This document shows positions 1-8,811 of a DNA stretch of 50,975 nt, piece by piece. The position numbers were made by a program, and so were the translations under genes. The stretch lies in the IMG/VR virus record IMGVR_UViG_3300008113_000065, positions 1-50,975 of that record. The stretch is one strand, 5' to 3'. The notes beneath the pieces were generated by a model that saw nothing but the letters and a program-made list of their open reading frames with translations, was not told the origin of the DNA and did no database searches. The DNA comes from a virus. Each line of letters starts with the position of its first letter. Within the stretch, counting starts at the first letter, position 1.

Positions 1-582
1 ACTAGGAACAGTTGATTTCATCCATGCAGGTCGGCCAATACAAGGAATGATGTCGTCATCAATCATCAGTAGCCACTTTGCGTCAGTCTCAAGGAACTTT
101 TGCGCTATCTTATTGCGAGAATGATAGATCATCGCATCGCCAATCGACATATCAAAGCGAATCTTGTCCTTTCCGAAGTCAAGTGCCATCGCAATCAAAG
201 CAAATGCCGTGACTGGATTGGTAGTTTTGTAGCAAGGGAAGCCAACAAAGATGTCTCTGCCTGCAAACTCGCAACGATATGAAGGCATACCATCTTGATT
301 GCGGGATTCAATGACAGGATTATTGTATTCTTCCTCCTCTTTTACTTCTACCTTTGGCTTCCTCCCACGCTTTTGCGCTTTAGGCTCCTCTGGAACTTCT
401 ATTTTCTTCACTTCTGGCTCCTTCTTTTCCACAGGATCATCGTAATGCGAGAAATCCCGCTTCGGGCCTTTAGGAATATGCTGATTTAGAGGCTTGCTTG
501 ACCTTCCTTGCCGTGCAAACGGATCAGTTGAATCAAGCGCATTTAATGTAATCTTCTCGTCTGGAGATACTTTTACTTCCAT
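1..582 (-). CDS. Partial glycosyltransferase-like protein (C-terminus beyond left edge)
   Basis: The reading frame is open from an ATG at 582 to base 1 (194 codons seen) with no stop, so the C-terminus lies outside. Residues 1-90 are charged and low-complexity, rich in K, E and P, with a basic KRGRKPK patch. From about residue 103 a folded domain begins (IFVGFPCYKTTNP, then SRNKIAQKFLETDAKWLL). It reaches MIDDDI near residue 178, which resembles the DXD metal/nucleotide-sugar site of GT-A (GT2-like) enzymes. It is the gene after the scaffold-like protein in transcription order. The fold assignment is inference from the DDD motif and its context. The substrate is unknown; phage versions may decorate virion or host surface glycans. 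Confidence 0.6.
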   Translation of the reverse strand, partial: MEVKVSPDEKITLNALDSTDPFARQGRSSKPLNQHIPKGPKRDFSHYDDPVEKKEPEVKKIEVPEEPKAQKRGRKPKVEVKEEEEYNNPVIESRNQDGMPSYRCEFAGRDIFVGFPCYKTTNPVTAFALIAMALDFGKDKIRFDMSIGDAMIYHSRNKIAQKFLETDAKWLLMIDDDIIPCIGRPAWMKSTVPS

Positions 583-654
583 ATGTTGTATTTATTATTA
601 GTTTATACAAAAATGTAATAACTTTTGTATAACTATAGTATCGTTTATCAATAC

Positions 655-1941
655 TTACGCGCCAAGAGCTTCATCCAAACCAAGATCAATAGCGTCAGCG
701 GCATTCATCTTGATACGATCACTAATACTAGATGGTTTGTTGACGGACTGATTGGAGATCGTTTGCCTTGGCATCTTACTTGATGACTTCAAAGCATTAT
801 TCTCGGCAGTCAGTTTCTTGACCTGTTCTAGCAATGCGTTCTTTTGCGTTTGCTCGGTGCGTAGTTGATCTGAAAGCACATGACTGAATACTGCGGCAGC
901 GGCAATGTTCGTGCGATCCTTGGCAGTTGTAGGCCAAAGGGCAGCTTCAAACTTTGTCGCTAACTCTGCAACACGAGCATTGTGAGCTTGCACTTGCTGG
1001 ATTTGCTCTGGAGTCGCATTGGCTGGTGCTTCTGCATACCTAGCCCAAGGTAACTCTTTTGTGATGTTATCAAGCTCTTGGTCAATCTCGGTAACAGTTT
1101 TCTCATACCACTGACCCTTCTCTTGCTCGCGCTCTTGAAGAATCTTGTCAGCGTTTTCAGCAGCATATTGGATTTCCTGTTCTTGCTTCTCACGAAGATC
1201 AGCAACATCAACAAGATTGCGCTTCAGCTTTTCAGCATCAGTAAATGGAAGATTGCCAAATGCTGGATTCTTCCAGAACTCGTCATTGATCTTATCTGGG
1301 CCACCAGCTTTCTCAATGCTAGCAATAACTTCATCAGACGCTCCGTGCTTGCGAAGGATGCCATAGACATTGTTCTTCGCAGTCTCGATTGGTTGAGAAT
1401 ATTTCGACTGGAACTCTGGATCGTTCTTGATGTCGAAAATCTGACGGAACTTCTTTAGTTCTTCGTAGTCTTGCGGCGTTTGGGCTGGGGCTTGCTCAAG
1501 CTGCGCGATCCTTTCACGGAGGGCTTCCGCTTCTTCGGCTTGCTTTTTGTAGGTGCTTGCAGTTTCTTGGAGCTTACGCCAGTTACTTTGGTTCTTTTCC
1601 GAAAGATTTCGGGGTTGTTCAATAGCCGCGATTTCAGGGTCGATTTCGACTTGGGGTTTCGCTTGCTCCAGTTGTCCAGCGTCAACTTGATCTGGGACAT
1701 TTCCCTCTTCAGTTTTGGTTTCCAAAACAGGCTCCACATCATTTTGAAGTAGATTTTGTTCAGGAACATCACTATTGCTTGTTTCAATTTCATTGCTTGG
1801 TTCTTCTTGTTGTTTAATTACCTCATCAAGCAAGCTATCAATTTGCTGCTCTGTAGAGTCATCAATCTTGTCCGAATCAAGTGATGGGTTTCCGAATCCA
1901 GTAACATCGGATTCGACAATGTTTTCGTCGGTATCTGCCAT
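655..1941 (-). CDS. Putative scaffolding protein
   Basis: 428 aa, very acidic at the N-terminus (residues 1-110 rich in D, E, S and Q). Long heptad-like helical stretches follow, one around 125-155 with WRKLQETASTYKKQAEEAE and one at 235-280. A final helix and a short basic/hydrophobic C-terminus come last. This composition, and the position downstream of the portal and small head genes, is typical of phage capsid scaffolds, which co-assemble with the major capsid protein through the C-terminus and then leave the shell. The capsid gene expected next is not in the window. No enzymatic motif is visible. An internal virion protein is the main alternative. Confidence 0.65.
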   Translation of the reverse strand: MADTDENIVESDVTGFGNPSLDSDKIDDSTEQQIDSLLDEVIKQQEEPSNEIETSNSDVPEQNLLQNDVEPVLETKTEEGNVPDQVDAGQLEQAKPQVEIDPEIAAIEQPRNLSEKNQSNWRKLQETASTYKKQAEEAEALRERIAQLEQAPAQTPQDYEELKKFRQIFDIKNDPEFQSKYSQPIETAKNNVYGILRKHGASDEVIASIEKAGGPDKINDEFWKNPAFGNLPFTDAEKLKRNLVDVADLREKQEQEIQYAAENADKILQEREQEKGQWYEKTVTEIDQELDNITKELPWARYAEAPANATPEQIQQVQAHNARVAELATKFEAALWPTTAKDRTNIAAAAVFSHVLSDQLRTEQTQKNALLEQVKKLTAENNALKSSSKMPRQTISNQSVNKPSSISDRIKMNAADAIDLGLDEALGA

Positions 1942-2003
1942 ATTTATTTTTTGGTTGGTTGGTTGGTTGATTGATTTATTAGATAAATGATTTTATCTAA
2001 AAT

Positions 2004-2261
2004 TTATTTCTTACGCATGGATTTTGCACCTTTGCATTTCCACTTCTTGCGTGAAAGATTGTTTGGTGAATTAGGGTCTTTCTTCCAATCACCTTTAATC
2101 TTCAAGGAACGAGCGCAATACGCATCGCCTTTTTTTGTGCCGGGACGAATGCGATCCTTGCCATCTGCTGCTTTACCTGCTTGACCATACTTAACTGTGC
2201 GAGTGCGGCCAGTCGCTTTATTAACCACGATCTTTGTAAACCGCTTTTTGATCGTTGCCAT
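2004..2261 (-). CDS. Small basic phage protein, 85 aa
   Basis: Very basic protein (many K and R) with the core RPGTKKGDAYCARSLKIKG and a C-terminal RKKWKCKGAKS. Similar small proteins with a PGTK-GD-YCARS core and LSRKxWKC tail are known to me from other phages as conserved hypotheticals in head regions. Two Cys residues could bind metal or nucleic acid, but this is not proven. The start follows an AT-rich leader with no clear SD. It is transcribed just after the 51-aa basic gene and before the scaffold-like gene, suggesting a head-assembly or DNA-binding accessory role. Confidence 0.75.
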   Translation of the reverse strand: MATIKKRFTKIVVNKATGRTRTVKYGQAGKAADGKDRIRPGTKKGDAYCARSLKIKGDWKKDPNSPNNLSRKKWKCKGAKSMRKK

Positions 2262-2263
2262 AA

Positions 2264-2419
2264 TTATTTTTTAGAAGTTTTGGCAGACTTCTTAAATGCT
2301 TTCGCTGTTGGTGCGCCTTTGCTTCCGGGCTTCCTCATTTTCTCGCCACTACCAGCCTCAATGCGCTCGCGTTTAGCATGAATATTAGCCCAGAGACCTT
2401 GTTGTTTAGTTCTTGCCAT
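2264..2419 (-). CDS. Small basic phage protein, 51 aa
   Basis: Encodes a short highly basic protein, MARTKQQGLWANIHAKRERI followed by EAGSGEKMRKPGSKGAPTAK and a Lys-rich tail. The WANIHAKRERI / GEKMRKPGSKGAPT pattern recurs in many tailed phages as a conserved hypothetical near structural genes. It sits between two small genes, with its stop only 2 nt from the next start, filling the operon without gaps. The function is unknown. Its size and charge suggest a nucleic-acid- or capsid-binding peptide. Confidence 0.75.
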   Translation of the reverse strand: MARTKQQGLWANIHAKRERIEAGSGEKMRKPGSKGAPTAKAFKKSAKTSKK

Positions 2420-2424
2420 AATAA

Positions 2425-2844
2425 TTATTTTTGAAATTGCTTTGCAGATTTAATCTGCTCATCAGTTGGTGACGGAACATAATCTCCAGTTGCAATCCGT
2501 GAAGCAATTGTTTGTTTTAACATTTCTGGATTATTTGCGTATGCTCCTAGCGATTTCGCCCACTCTGTTTGTTCTGGAGTAATAGCAAATGTTGCCTTCC
2601 ACTTGCTTTCATCCATATTGTGTCTGATTCTCTCATTCTGAATCAAGGATTCTTTTGCTTCTGGAGTTTTAAGATTAGGGCTATAATCATTTACTGCAAC
2701 AACCCTTGGTTCTTTTGGGTCACTTCCATTCAATCCGCCTCCCCAAGCCATTCCAGCAACATTAGGATTTGCTTTGAAATAATCATCAAGCCCTAAATCT
2801 TTAGCAGGAACAACTGGATATTTTTGGGTTGAATGACCTCCCAT
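2425..2844 (-). CDS. Uncharacterised virion-region protein, 139 aa
   Basis: Begins MGGHSTQKYP, sharing the MGG start with four other proteins of this phage. The middle carries WGGGLNGSDPKEPRVVAVND, followed by helical segments (TPEQTEWAKSLGAYANNPEM) and a Lys-rich end. No signal peptide or membrane segment is seen. It is tightly packed between head-region genes and downstream of the portal. The family is not recognised. A minor virion or head-maturation protein is the most reasonable guess from position. Confidence 0.65.
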   Translation of the reverse strand: MGGHSTQKYPVVPAKDLGLDDYFKANPNVAGMAWGGGLNGSDPKEPRVVAVNDYSPNLKTPEAKESLIQNERIRHNMDESKWKATFAITPEQTEWAKSLGAYANNPEMLKQTIASRIATGDYVPSPTDEQIKSAKQFQK

Positions 2845-2846
2845 AA

Positions 2847-3086
2847 TTACATCGTTGTGAATCCGCCATTAGAAGCATCGTCTTCATTTGTCTTGGAAGA
2901 AACAATACTATCAATTTCTTTCAAGACTCGCTCGTATCCCTCTTTGTATTTTGCCTGCAAAGCAACCTCTTCGATTGTCTTTCCATCACAAAGTGGAACC
3001 ATTGATTGCAAATATGCTCGTAGCTTATAGCCACTCTTTTGTGAGTAGTCTCTAAACTTGGCTGAGTCTTCACTCGTCCAATTCAT
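2847..3086 (-). CDS. Uncharacterised small protein, 79 aa
   Basis: Soluble, mostly helical protein with FRDYSQKSGYKLRAYLQSM and a flexible acidic tail (SSKTNEDDASNGGF). Its stop lies 2 nt before the next start, so it belongs to the same translationally packed head operon. No motif recognised. It may be a small head or portal accessory protein. Confidence 0.65.
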   Translation of the reverse strand: MNWTSEDSAKFRDYSQKSGYKLRAYLQSMVPLCDGKTIEEVALQAKYKEGYERVLKEIDSIVSSKTNEDDASNGGFTTM

Positions 3087-3089
3087 TTA

Positions 3090-3347
3090 TTATTTATTTT
3101 TTGTATTATCAACAGTCGCGGCAGGAGAGGCATCGCGGCCAGTAAAGTTCTGGCTCAATGCTCCCTTAGCGGAGTTGTAAAGATCACGAGCAAGACTGCG
3201 AAGCATCTCTTGATCGTTAGCATTAGCTTTCTGAGAATAGAATTTATCGTATGCTTGAGGCTCGTAAGGAGTGTCAAGTTTAGCAGGTTGGCTAGGCATA
3301 GCCGCGCCAGCTTCATTCTTTCGCATTTCTGTAGGTGATCCGCCCAT
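3090..3347 (-). CDS. Uncharacterised small MGG-type protein, 85 aa
   Basis: Starts MGGSPTEMRKNEAGAAMPSQ, has a flexible Pro/Ala-rich N-terminus and a short helical region (ANDQEMLRSLARDLYNSAKG). It is the first gene after the portal in transcription order. No domain is recognised. The MGG start, low complexity and location suggest a minor virion component rather than an enzyme. Confidence 0.65.
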   Translation of the reverse strand: MGGSPTEMRKNEAGAAMPSQPAKLDTPYEPQAYDKFYSQKANANDQEMLRSLARDLYNSAKGALSQNFTGRDASPAATVDNTKNK

Positions 3348-3389
3348 ATTTTTATTAGTTATATGTTATTTTGTTATTGTGCAAATGTT

Positions 3390-5813
3390 TTATCCTGCCG
3401 TTGGAGGCTTTGGAGGGTTAGCTACATCATTAACCATTCCAAATTGTGTAGGAACTTCGCCTTCAAGTTTTCCAAACTCGCGTGATTGACCAAGTGCAAC
3501 ACGGCCAGTGCGCCCACCTGCTGCTGGAGATGGTGCGCCACCTGCGGCTGCTGGCATTAAGTCTGGTGGAGGAGGAACACCATATCCTGCGGTAAGATGA
3601 CTGAATGCTTGCTCTGCGGCAGAACGAAACTCTGCCAATTGTTTATTATCTGCTCCCTTGGCTTGAGCTTGCATGATGTGTCCCATAAAATGCTCCAACG
3701 CTTTGTTCAGCGGTTGAACCATCTCTGGAGGCAATGAACCAGCGGGAGCGTTTTCGATGAGTGGCATTAGCTTTTGAGCCATGACACTCAAATGAACCAT
3801 GTCATTATCTCGCGGAGAGACTGGAACCTCTTGACCAGCGATGATGGATTGAAGCTCGATAATCTGCTGGCGGGTTGCTTCGATAGCCAGAGACTCAACT
3901 TGGTCTTTTGGAAGAATTACACTATTCGCAATACTCTCACCAAGTTTACGACTCCAATCCAACTTGAGCAATTCGTCTTGATTGACATTAGGATTGCCCA
4001 TGTATCGTTGGATCATCATGTCAAGAATCTGATCGTTCTGAGCTTGGGTATCTGGCAACAACTCTTCAGCAGGGCTATATGCCATGAGAAGAATATCCGA
4101 AGGAGGAAGATTGCGCTCAAGCATATTAAGACAACAAGCAATCGCCTCCTCATCCAAATGATCTGGAACTTGGAATGGAACCATGAACGATGGCAATTCC
4201 ATGACGCTACGATCAAACGCATCGACAACATCAGCCCTAGCCCAAACAGCGTTAGGAACCATCTGACGAGCGATGTCTAGCTTTGTCTTCAACTCAGCTG
4301 CAGCTTTGATATGTTCTGGATGGCAGATGCCTCGTTGCATACGCTCAACTGCTTTGCTGTATTGCTTGGTAAACCGCATCAAGATTCCTTCGCGGATTTG
4401 ATTCTCGATAGCCGCCACTCTGTTAATCTCAGAAGCAGTAACTTTCTGGTCGCGCATTCCAAGAGCAGAGCTTGGAAGGAATGTGCCAATCTGGATTTCA
4501 GCAAGCCCAGAAATGAAGCGATCCAAGTTCAAGAAGTCATTCACATTCGCAGGCATATTCTGCGGAATCACTTCATATCCCTCCGCGATATAAGCGACAG
4601 GATGATGGACAGTCAGTGGAGTAGCACCAGCCTTGGCATTCGGGCCTTTCTTGAGGAGCAACATTCCAGAAAGATAGGAATTATCCACAACAAGGTTGCG
4701 AGCCTTCTCAACAGCAATATGAGTATTGTAAAGATCACGCCCAGCACCACGGGAACTCATCAATGCACCACTACCAATCTCAACAGAAAACAACGCGAGG
4801 CATTCGCTCATTTTGCTGTAACGATCAATCTGTGTGCAAATCTCGTCGCCAGATTTGTCGTCAAAAAGGAAACGGCTAATCTTACCATTAGGCTCACGAA
4901 CCAAAAGCTCGCCCAGCTCGACATACTTCGCATCGTTCTCGTAGCTTGCTCCGTAGCTTCCTTCACGAATCCAGTCTTCGTATCGGCGAGCATCGTCATC
5001 AGCATCAAGCGTGCGTCCAGCGGGGATAGCGTTGTTGATTGCTTTAACGAGATTCTTGATGTGCCAACCCGCCATTGCGGACATCTGTGGGTCTTCAAGA
5101 ACTGGCAACAACTCTGCGATTTGATAGCGGCGTTTCCGCGCCCAGATTGGAGTTGCCTCGGTTTCTTGCGGTGTCTCGATGGAAAAGAATGTGTAGTCTT
5201 GGCGAAGGAACTCTGGCTTCCAATCACGAAGATCATCCCAGCACAATGCACAGAATCCAAAGGTGGTATTTTCGTGAACAACTTGGGCAACGATGTCGTC
5301 ATGTCCCTTCCATCCACGGATACATTTTGTAATCTCTTCGCGGAAAATCTTGGTCTTATTTTCAGAGTCAACCCCTTCAACTGGATACTTTGTGTATGTC
5401 AGCGTAGGAGCTTGCTCAATGACTTGTTTGAATGGAGGCTGGATACGGCTAACCATCGTGGACAAGAATCCTGTAGGACGATTGCTGCGCCAGTTTTGCC
5501 CCATGCTTTCGAGCTTCTTCGCGCTATATGGAGGCTCGTTGTTGAGCTTCTTTTGAATCAGTTGATTCTTGCGGTTACGCTCAACATTTTGTTGCTTCAA
5601 GCGGCGATAGGCAGAGTGAGCTTGAGCAGCATCTTTGAATGTGCGACGAACTTGTAGCGTCTTTGGATCAACAGTATCTCCATTGCTAGTAGGAGAAGGA
5701 TCAACAACATCAAGGTTTAGCTTCCTTGGTTTGCTTTGATCTGAAATGCGCGGAGCCTTGTTAGCGTAAGTATCGGTAACAATTGCGGGTAGCGGTTTTA
5801 AAACATCTGCCAT
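3390..5813 (-). CDS. Portal protein
   Basis: 807 aa, second gene downstream of the large terminase, with only a Cys-rich gene between. The early segment ending in LSTMVSRIQPPFKQ leads into a mixed alpha/beta body. Conserved-looking regions such as LALFSVEIGSG, GMRDQKVTASEINRVAAIENQI and the helical RMQRGICHPEHIKAA resemble the clip/stem region of podovirus-type portals. The C-terminal 130 residues are Pro/Gly/Ala-rich (PPPPDLMPAAAGGAPSPAAGG). Size and position fit a ring-forming portal at the DNA-entry vertex that docks terminase. Assignment is by context plus general features, not a diagnostic active site. The start follows an AT-rich AATAATTATG leader. Confidence 0.75.
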   Translation of the reverse strand: MADVLKPLPAIVTDTYANKAPRISDQSKPRKLNLDVVDPSPTSNGDTVDPKTLQVRRTFKDAAQAHSAYRRLKQQNVERNRKNQLIQKKLNNEPPYSAKKLESMGQNWRSNRPTGFLSTMVSRIQPPFKQVIEQAPTLTYTKYPVEGVDSENKTKIFREEITKCIRGWKGHDDIVAQVVHENTTFGFCALCWDDLRDWKPEFLRQDYTFFSIETPQETEATPIWARKRRYQIAELLPVLEDPQMSAMAGWHIKNLVKAINNAIPAGRTLDADDDARRYEDWIREGSYGASYENDAKYVELGELLVREPNGKISRFLFDDKSGDEICTQIDRYSKMSECLALFSVEIGSGALMSSRGAGRDLYNTHIAVEKARNLVVDNSYLSGMLLLKKGPNAKAGATPLTVHHPVAYIAEGYEVIPQNMPANVNDFLNLDRFISGLAEIQIGTFLPSSALGMRDQKVTASEINRVAAIENQIREGILMRFTKQYSKAVERMQRGICHPEHIKAAAELKTKLDIARQMVPNAVWARADVVDAFDRSVMELPSFMVPFQVPDHLDEEAIACCLNMLERNLPPSDILLMAYSPAEELLPDTQAQNDQILDMMIQRYMGNPNVNQDELLKLDWSRKLGESIANSVILPKDQVESLAIEATRQQIIELQSIIAGQEVPVSPRDNDMVHLSVMAQKLMPLIENAPAGSLPPEMVQPLNKALEHFMGHIMQAQAKGADNKQLAEFRSAAEQAFSHLTAGYGVPPPPDLMPAAAGGAPSPAAGGRTGRVALGQSREFGKLEGEVPTQFGMVNDVANPPKPPTAG

Positions 5814-5815
5814 AA

Positions 5816-6397
5816 TTATTTATTATTCAACCAGCAAAATTCTGGCAAATCATTTGATTCGGATAGCTTGTCTTTGTCAAAGAAAATCGCAGTTCGGTTA
5901 TCATGTCGCAATAACTTACATCCACCTAGAACTGCGGAGGATTTTGTATCCCTAGCATTTCTAATGCTTGCACAGATACGATCAGTTGCCGCAACGCATG
6001 AAGAACATCCTCCGCGCCAGTTTATGTTATTCGGACATTGCCTACAAATCTTAGCTCGTTGTTCAGCCAATTCATCGCTAACAAGTTGAGTTCTTTCATT
6101 GGAATGCAATATGTTCCTAGCCCAAGTCGAGATGTCATTCATCAACTCACTACGACCTGTAGGACTCGTTACACTCGTTACAACAACCATGTCAACGCCA
6201 TGACAAAAGTGAGGCCAATTGCCACAAATATAGTTAGTTACATCTCCCTCAACATCGCCTAACGGAATATGGTTTTCTGCGCGATAATTCGTTACATTTT
6301 CGAGCAGGTTTTTGTAACTGCTGCCAGTAATCTTAACATCACTCTCCATGTAGTGATGTCCTCCGGGCGGTATAATTCCAACTATCGGTTTAGGCAT
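5816..6397 (-). CDS. Cys-rich, probably zinc-binding protein between terminase and portal
   Basis: 193 aa. Residues 1-110 form an alpha/beta-looking domain. The C-terminal half carries a Cys cluster, CRQCPNN followed by WRGGCSSCVAATDRICASI and later CKLLRH and EFCW. The paired CxxC motifs imply a structural zinc or Fe-S site. It lies 2 nt from both neighbours, large terminase upstream and portal downstream, so it is probably co-translated with the packaging machinery. The family is not recognised by name. A terminase- or portal-associated factor is possible from context only. Confidence 0.65.
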   Translation of the reverse strand: MPKPIVGIIPPGGHHYMESDVKITGSSYKNLLENVTNYRAENHIPLGDVEGDVTNYICGNWPHFCHGVDMVVVTSVTSPTGRSELMNDISTWARNILHSNERTQLVSDELAEQRAKICRQCPNNINWRGGCSSCVAATDRICASIRNARDTKSSAVLGGCKLLRHDNRTAIFFDKDKLSESNDLPEFCWLNNK

Positions 6398-6399
6398 AT

Positions 6400-8256
6400 C
6401 TATTCAGAAAAATCTACATATTCCATTTTTTCAATTCCTTGCAAGGCTTTTGTTCTAGTCGGCAACTCTGGCTTCGCATCGGTCATCGTCGCAATTGCGC
6501 CTCCTCGTTGTCTCAAAAGAAACACAAGCAAGGAAAGCGAATCTAATGCGTCTGGTGAATGTTGCCGTGTGCGCTTGCAGTAATCTCCTTTACTTTCCAC
6601 GCGAACTAGACCTTGGCCTTTCTGTTTGTAGCGTCTCGCAGTAGCTTGGCGCACCAACTCTTCGCTACGGAACCCCGGCGAGATTTTTAGATACTCAAAC
6701 TCAAGATACTTTGCTAGACCGAAGATTAATTCAGTCACTACACCAGAATAAAGTTGCGATGCTGGCAAGGAATCGTCGCCAAGGATGTGAGTATCCGTAG
6801 CGGCAGTTGAGTAGTTGACGCCAAGCACATCTCCCCATACAGAGCAAAGCGAGTCATGGATGCCAGCGCCATTACCAGTTCGGTCAACGCATACCCAGTT
6901 CGGAGCAATACGCATATTCTTACAGAACTTGATAATGTTATTCGCTTGCTCCAATGTTGCGGCCTTTGGAAATGGAATCTGTGAGTCAAGCTGTAAGACA
7001 ACCTTTGGCTTCTTGTAATCAACAAATCTTCCACTCATTGGCGTATAGCCGTCAGAAAGCCCAAATCTGCCGTAAGAACAGATTACTTGGTCATTGCCCT
7101 CCAAAGCCAAGTCGAACGCACACAGAGGCACTACAGGCCCAACAAAGCGGGTAATTCCCATGGCATTGTCCATCATTGCTGGCGTCATTATCGCCATGGA
7201 CACACCTTCCTGCGGGAACCAACCCCTAGCCATGGTGTAATATTCCGCTGTCTTACCTTTGGATTCGTAGGCTTGATAGCCTTCGTGAGTCTGAAGACCG
7301 GGGAATACGATCTTCTTCTCAATCACATTCTCGCATCTAGCGGCATCCAATCGCAAGATATGCCAACCATCTCGACTCTTCCATTCCAAGTCATCCTCGC
7401 AGTCAATAGACCCCCAGCCTGCTGTTGGCTCACAACGCTTGCCAAACTCACTAGTCCTATCTTTCGGGTTACTTGCCGCAAATATCTTGATTCGTCCTTT
7501 TGCGCCTTCCGTATCCGCCGCTGACAAGATGTTCTGCAAGCCTTCCCAGACTCCAGCAGGGACTTCTTCCGCCTCGTCCAGCACAACATGAGTCCTAGAC
7601 ATCCTGCCCCATTTGGGATGTGGCTTGCCTGCTCTTGGGCTAGGGTGGAAACCACGCAATGTTCCCGTTCCACTATCGCCCCTTGGAACAGCAACTAGGT
7701 GAATGCCATTCTTATTGTCACTATTTGCTTGGATACTTTTTACAAGTGTCTCACTTCCTTCAAATTCTGGTCTAACCAATGCGGTAGTATAGAACTTCTT
7801 AATAGCTGCAAATACATTTCGTTGTGCGTGTTCTGCTGTCAATGACACAACTTTAATACAAGTATAGTGAGGATCGCGCATCCAATCCAACAAGAACCAT
7901 GCCGCCGCACCGAAAGTTTTACCCATCGCGCCTGCACCTTGGATAAGCAACTTGTCGTGATCGAACAAGCATCTCCATGTGTTTTGGCTGGACATTGGCC
8001 TCCAATCATAGACCTGCGGACCCCAGAGAATCGTTGCCGCTGCTTCAAACTGGTCTGCATCTAGTAAACTCTGGACATAAGACTGGACAACTTCTTTTGA
8101 CTTCGGAATGTCCAACTCGACCTTACCTTTAACAATTCCAGCGTTAAGAATGATATGCTTTGCCGCATAGACAATTCCTACATCTTCATCCTTGTCAGCC
8201 TCTTCTCTAATCTCCTCGGCTAACTTAATAACCCTATTAACGCTTCCGCCAATCAT
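6400..8256 (-). CDS. terL: Terminase large subunit (packaging ATPase/nuclease)
   Basis: 618 aa. The ATPase domain shows Walker A QGAGAMGKT (106-114), Walker B VVLDEAE (224-230) and a coupling-like ASNP (261-264). The nuclease domain begins near 375 with an acidic residue in LCAFDLALEGND, a second acidic site in WVCVDRTGNGAG, and a late HSPDALDSLS, the order expected of an RNase H-fold terminase nuclease. It pumps DNA into the prohead through the portal and cuts the concatemer. The start overlaps the stop of the preceding gene by 4 nt (ATGA). The small subunit gene lies about 4 kb upstream rather than adjacent. Confidence 0.93.
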   Translation of the reverse strand: MIGGSVNRVIKLAEEIREEADKDEDVGIVYAAKHIILNAGIVKGKVELDIPKSKEVVQSYVQSLLDADQFEAAATILWGPQVYDWRPMSSQNTWRCLFDHDKLLIQGAGAMGKTFGAAAWFLLDWMRDPHYTCIKVVSLTAEHAQRNVFAAIKKFYTTALVRPEFEGSETLVKSIQANSDNKNGIHLVAVPRGDSGTGTLRGFHPSPRAGKPHPKWGRMSRTHVVLDEAEEVPAGVWEGLQNILSAADTEGAKGRIKIFAASNPKDRTSEFGKRCEPTAGWGSIDCEDDLEWKSRDGWHILRLDAARCENVIEKKIVFPGLQTHEGYQAYESKGKTAEYYTMARGWFPQEGVSMAIMTPAMMDNAMGITRFVGPVVPLCAFDLALEGNDQVICSYGRFGLSDGYTPMSGRFVDYKKPKVVLQLDSQIPFPKAATLEQANNIIKFCKNMRIAPNWVCVDRTGNGAGIHDSLCSVWGDVLGVNYSTAATDTHILGDDSLPASQLYSGVVTELIFGLAKYLEFEYLKISPGFRSEELVRQATARRYKQKGQGLVRVESKGDYCKRTRQHSPDALDSLSLLVFLLRQRGGAIATMTDAKPELPTRTKALQGIEKMEYVDFSE

Positions 8257-8534
8257 GTCAACTCTGGCAAATTCCTTTCGCGCTTAAATCGAAGCAATAC
8301 ATTCCAAACTTGTTCCAGCGTATCGGAGCAACCCTTGACTCTACGATTCACTTGTTTTCCATCATCGTCGTATCCTTCAACATTAAAATCCTTAAACTCT
8401 CCAGTATCATATCGCAACTTGCGTCTAATTTCTTCTTCCAAGTCGTTAATGACTAGCAACGCATCCAATCCATGGAGAGCATAGGCATGGTCGTCTTGGT
8501 CTTCAGGCAGATTAAATTCAAGTATTGCTTTCAT
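8253..8534 (-). CDS. Conserved phage hypothetical, 93 aa
   Basis: Starts MKAILEFNLPEDQDDHAYAL, a beginning I associate with a widespread phage protein family of unknown function (MKAxLxFxLPEDxxxH). A central acidic helix (VINDLEEEIRRKLRYD) and a Lys/Arg-rich end follow. I chose the ATG at 8534 over an upstream in-frame ATG because the upstream extension is a hydrophobic AT-rich leader that does not belong to the family. Its TGA overlaps the terminase ATG, so the two are translationally coupled. Confidence 0.75.
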   Translation of the reverse strand: MKAILEFNLPEDQDDHAYALHGLDALLVINDLEEEIRRKLRYDTGEFKDFNVEGYDDDGKQVNRRVKGCSDTLEQVWNVLLRFKRERNLPELT

Positions 8535-8588
8535 ATTCAATATAATATAGTATAATACAATAAATAATAACACCAACAACAATATAAT

Positions 8589-8807
8589 TCATGGTTCTTC
8601 TGGCGGAATCCTGAAATGGAATTTACGAGGTATCGGCAATTCTCCAATAGGAGGTCTAAATACAGAAATCAAATGACCACAAAACTTAACAATATCAATC
8701 TTAGCATCATTCTTTATTATGTAATTTGAAAAATCAACACAGTATTGTATTCTATTTTCAAGAACTGCGTTTTCAAATTTCAACTGATCTATTTTTTTAT
8801 TTTTCAT
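8589..8807 (-). CDS. Uncharacterised small protein, 72 aa
   Basis: Lys-rich N-terminus with a short coiled-coil-like segment (DQLKFENAVLENRI), then a mixed region and a Pro-rich C-terminus ending PPEEP. It lies 4 nt after the glycosyltransferase gene and about 55 nt before the next gene. No motif recognised; the composition is AT-rich. Confidence 0.55.
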   Translation of the reverse strand: MKNKKIDQLKFENAVLENRIQYCVDFSNYIIKNDAKIDIVKFCGHLISVFRPPIGELPIPRKFHFRIPPEEP

Positions 8808-8811
8808 ATAT

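Noticed and set aside
4311-5657. 448-codon open frame antisense to the portal gene
   Set aside because: It lies wholly opposite a well-supported gene, has no start signal or recognisable motif, and its Leu/Ile/Ser/His-rich composition is what the complement of the portal codons gives.
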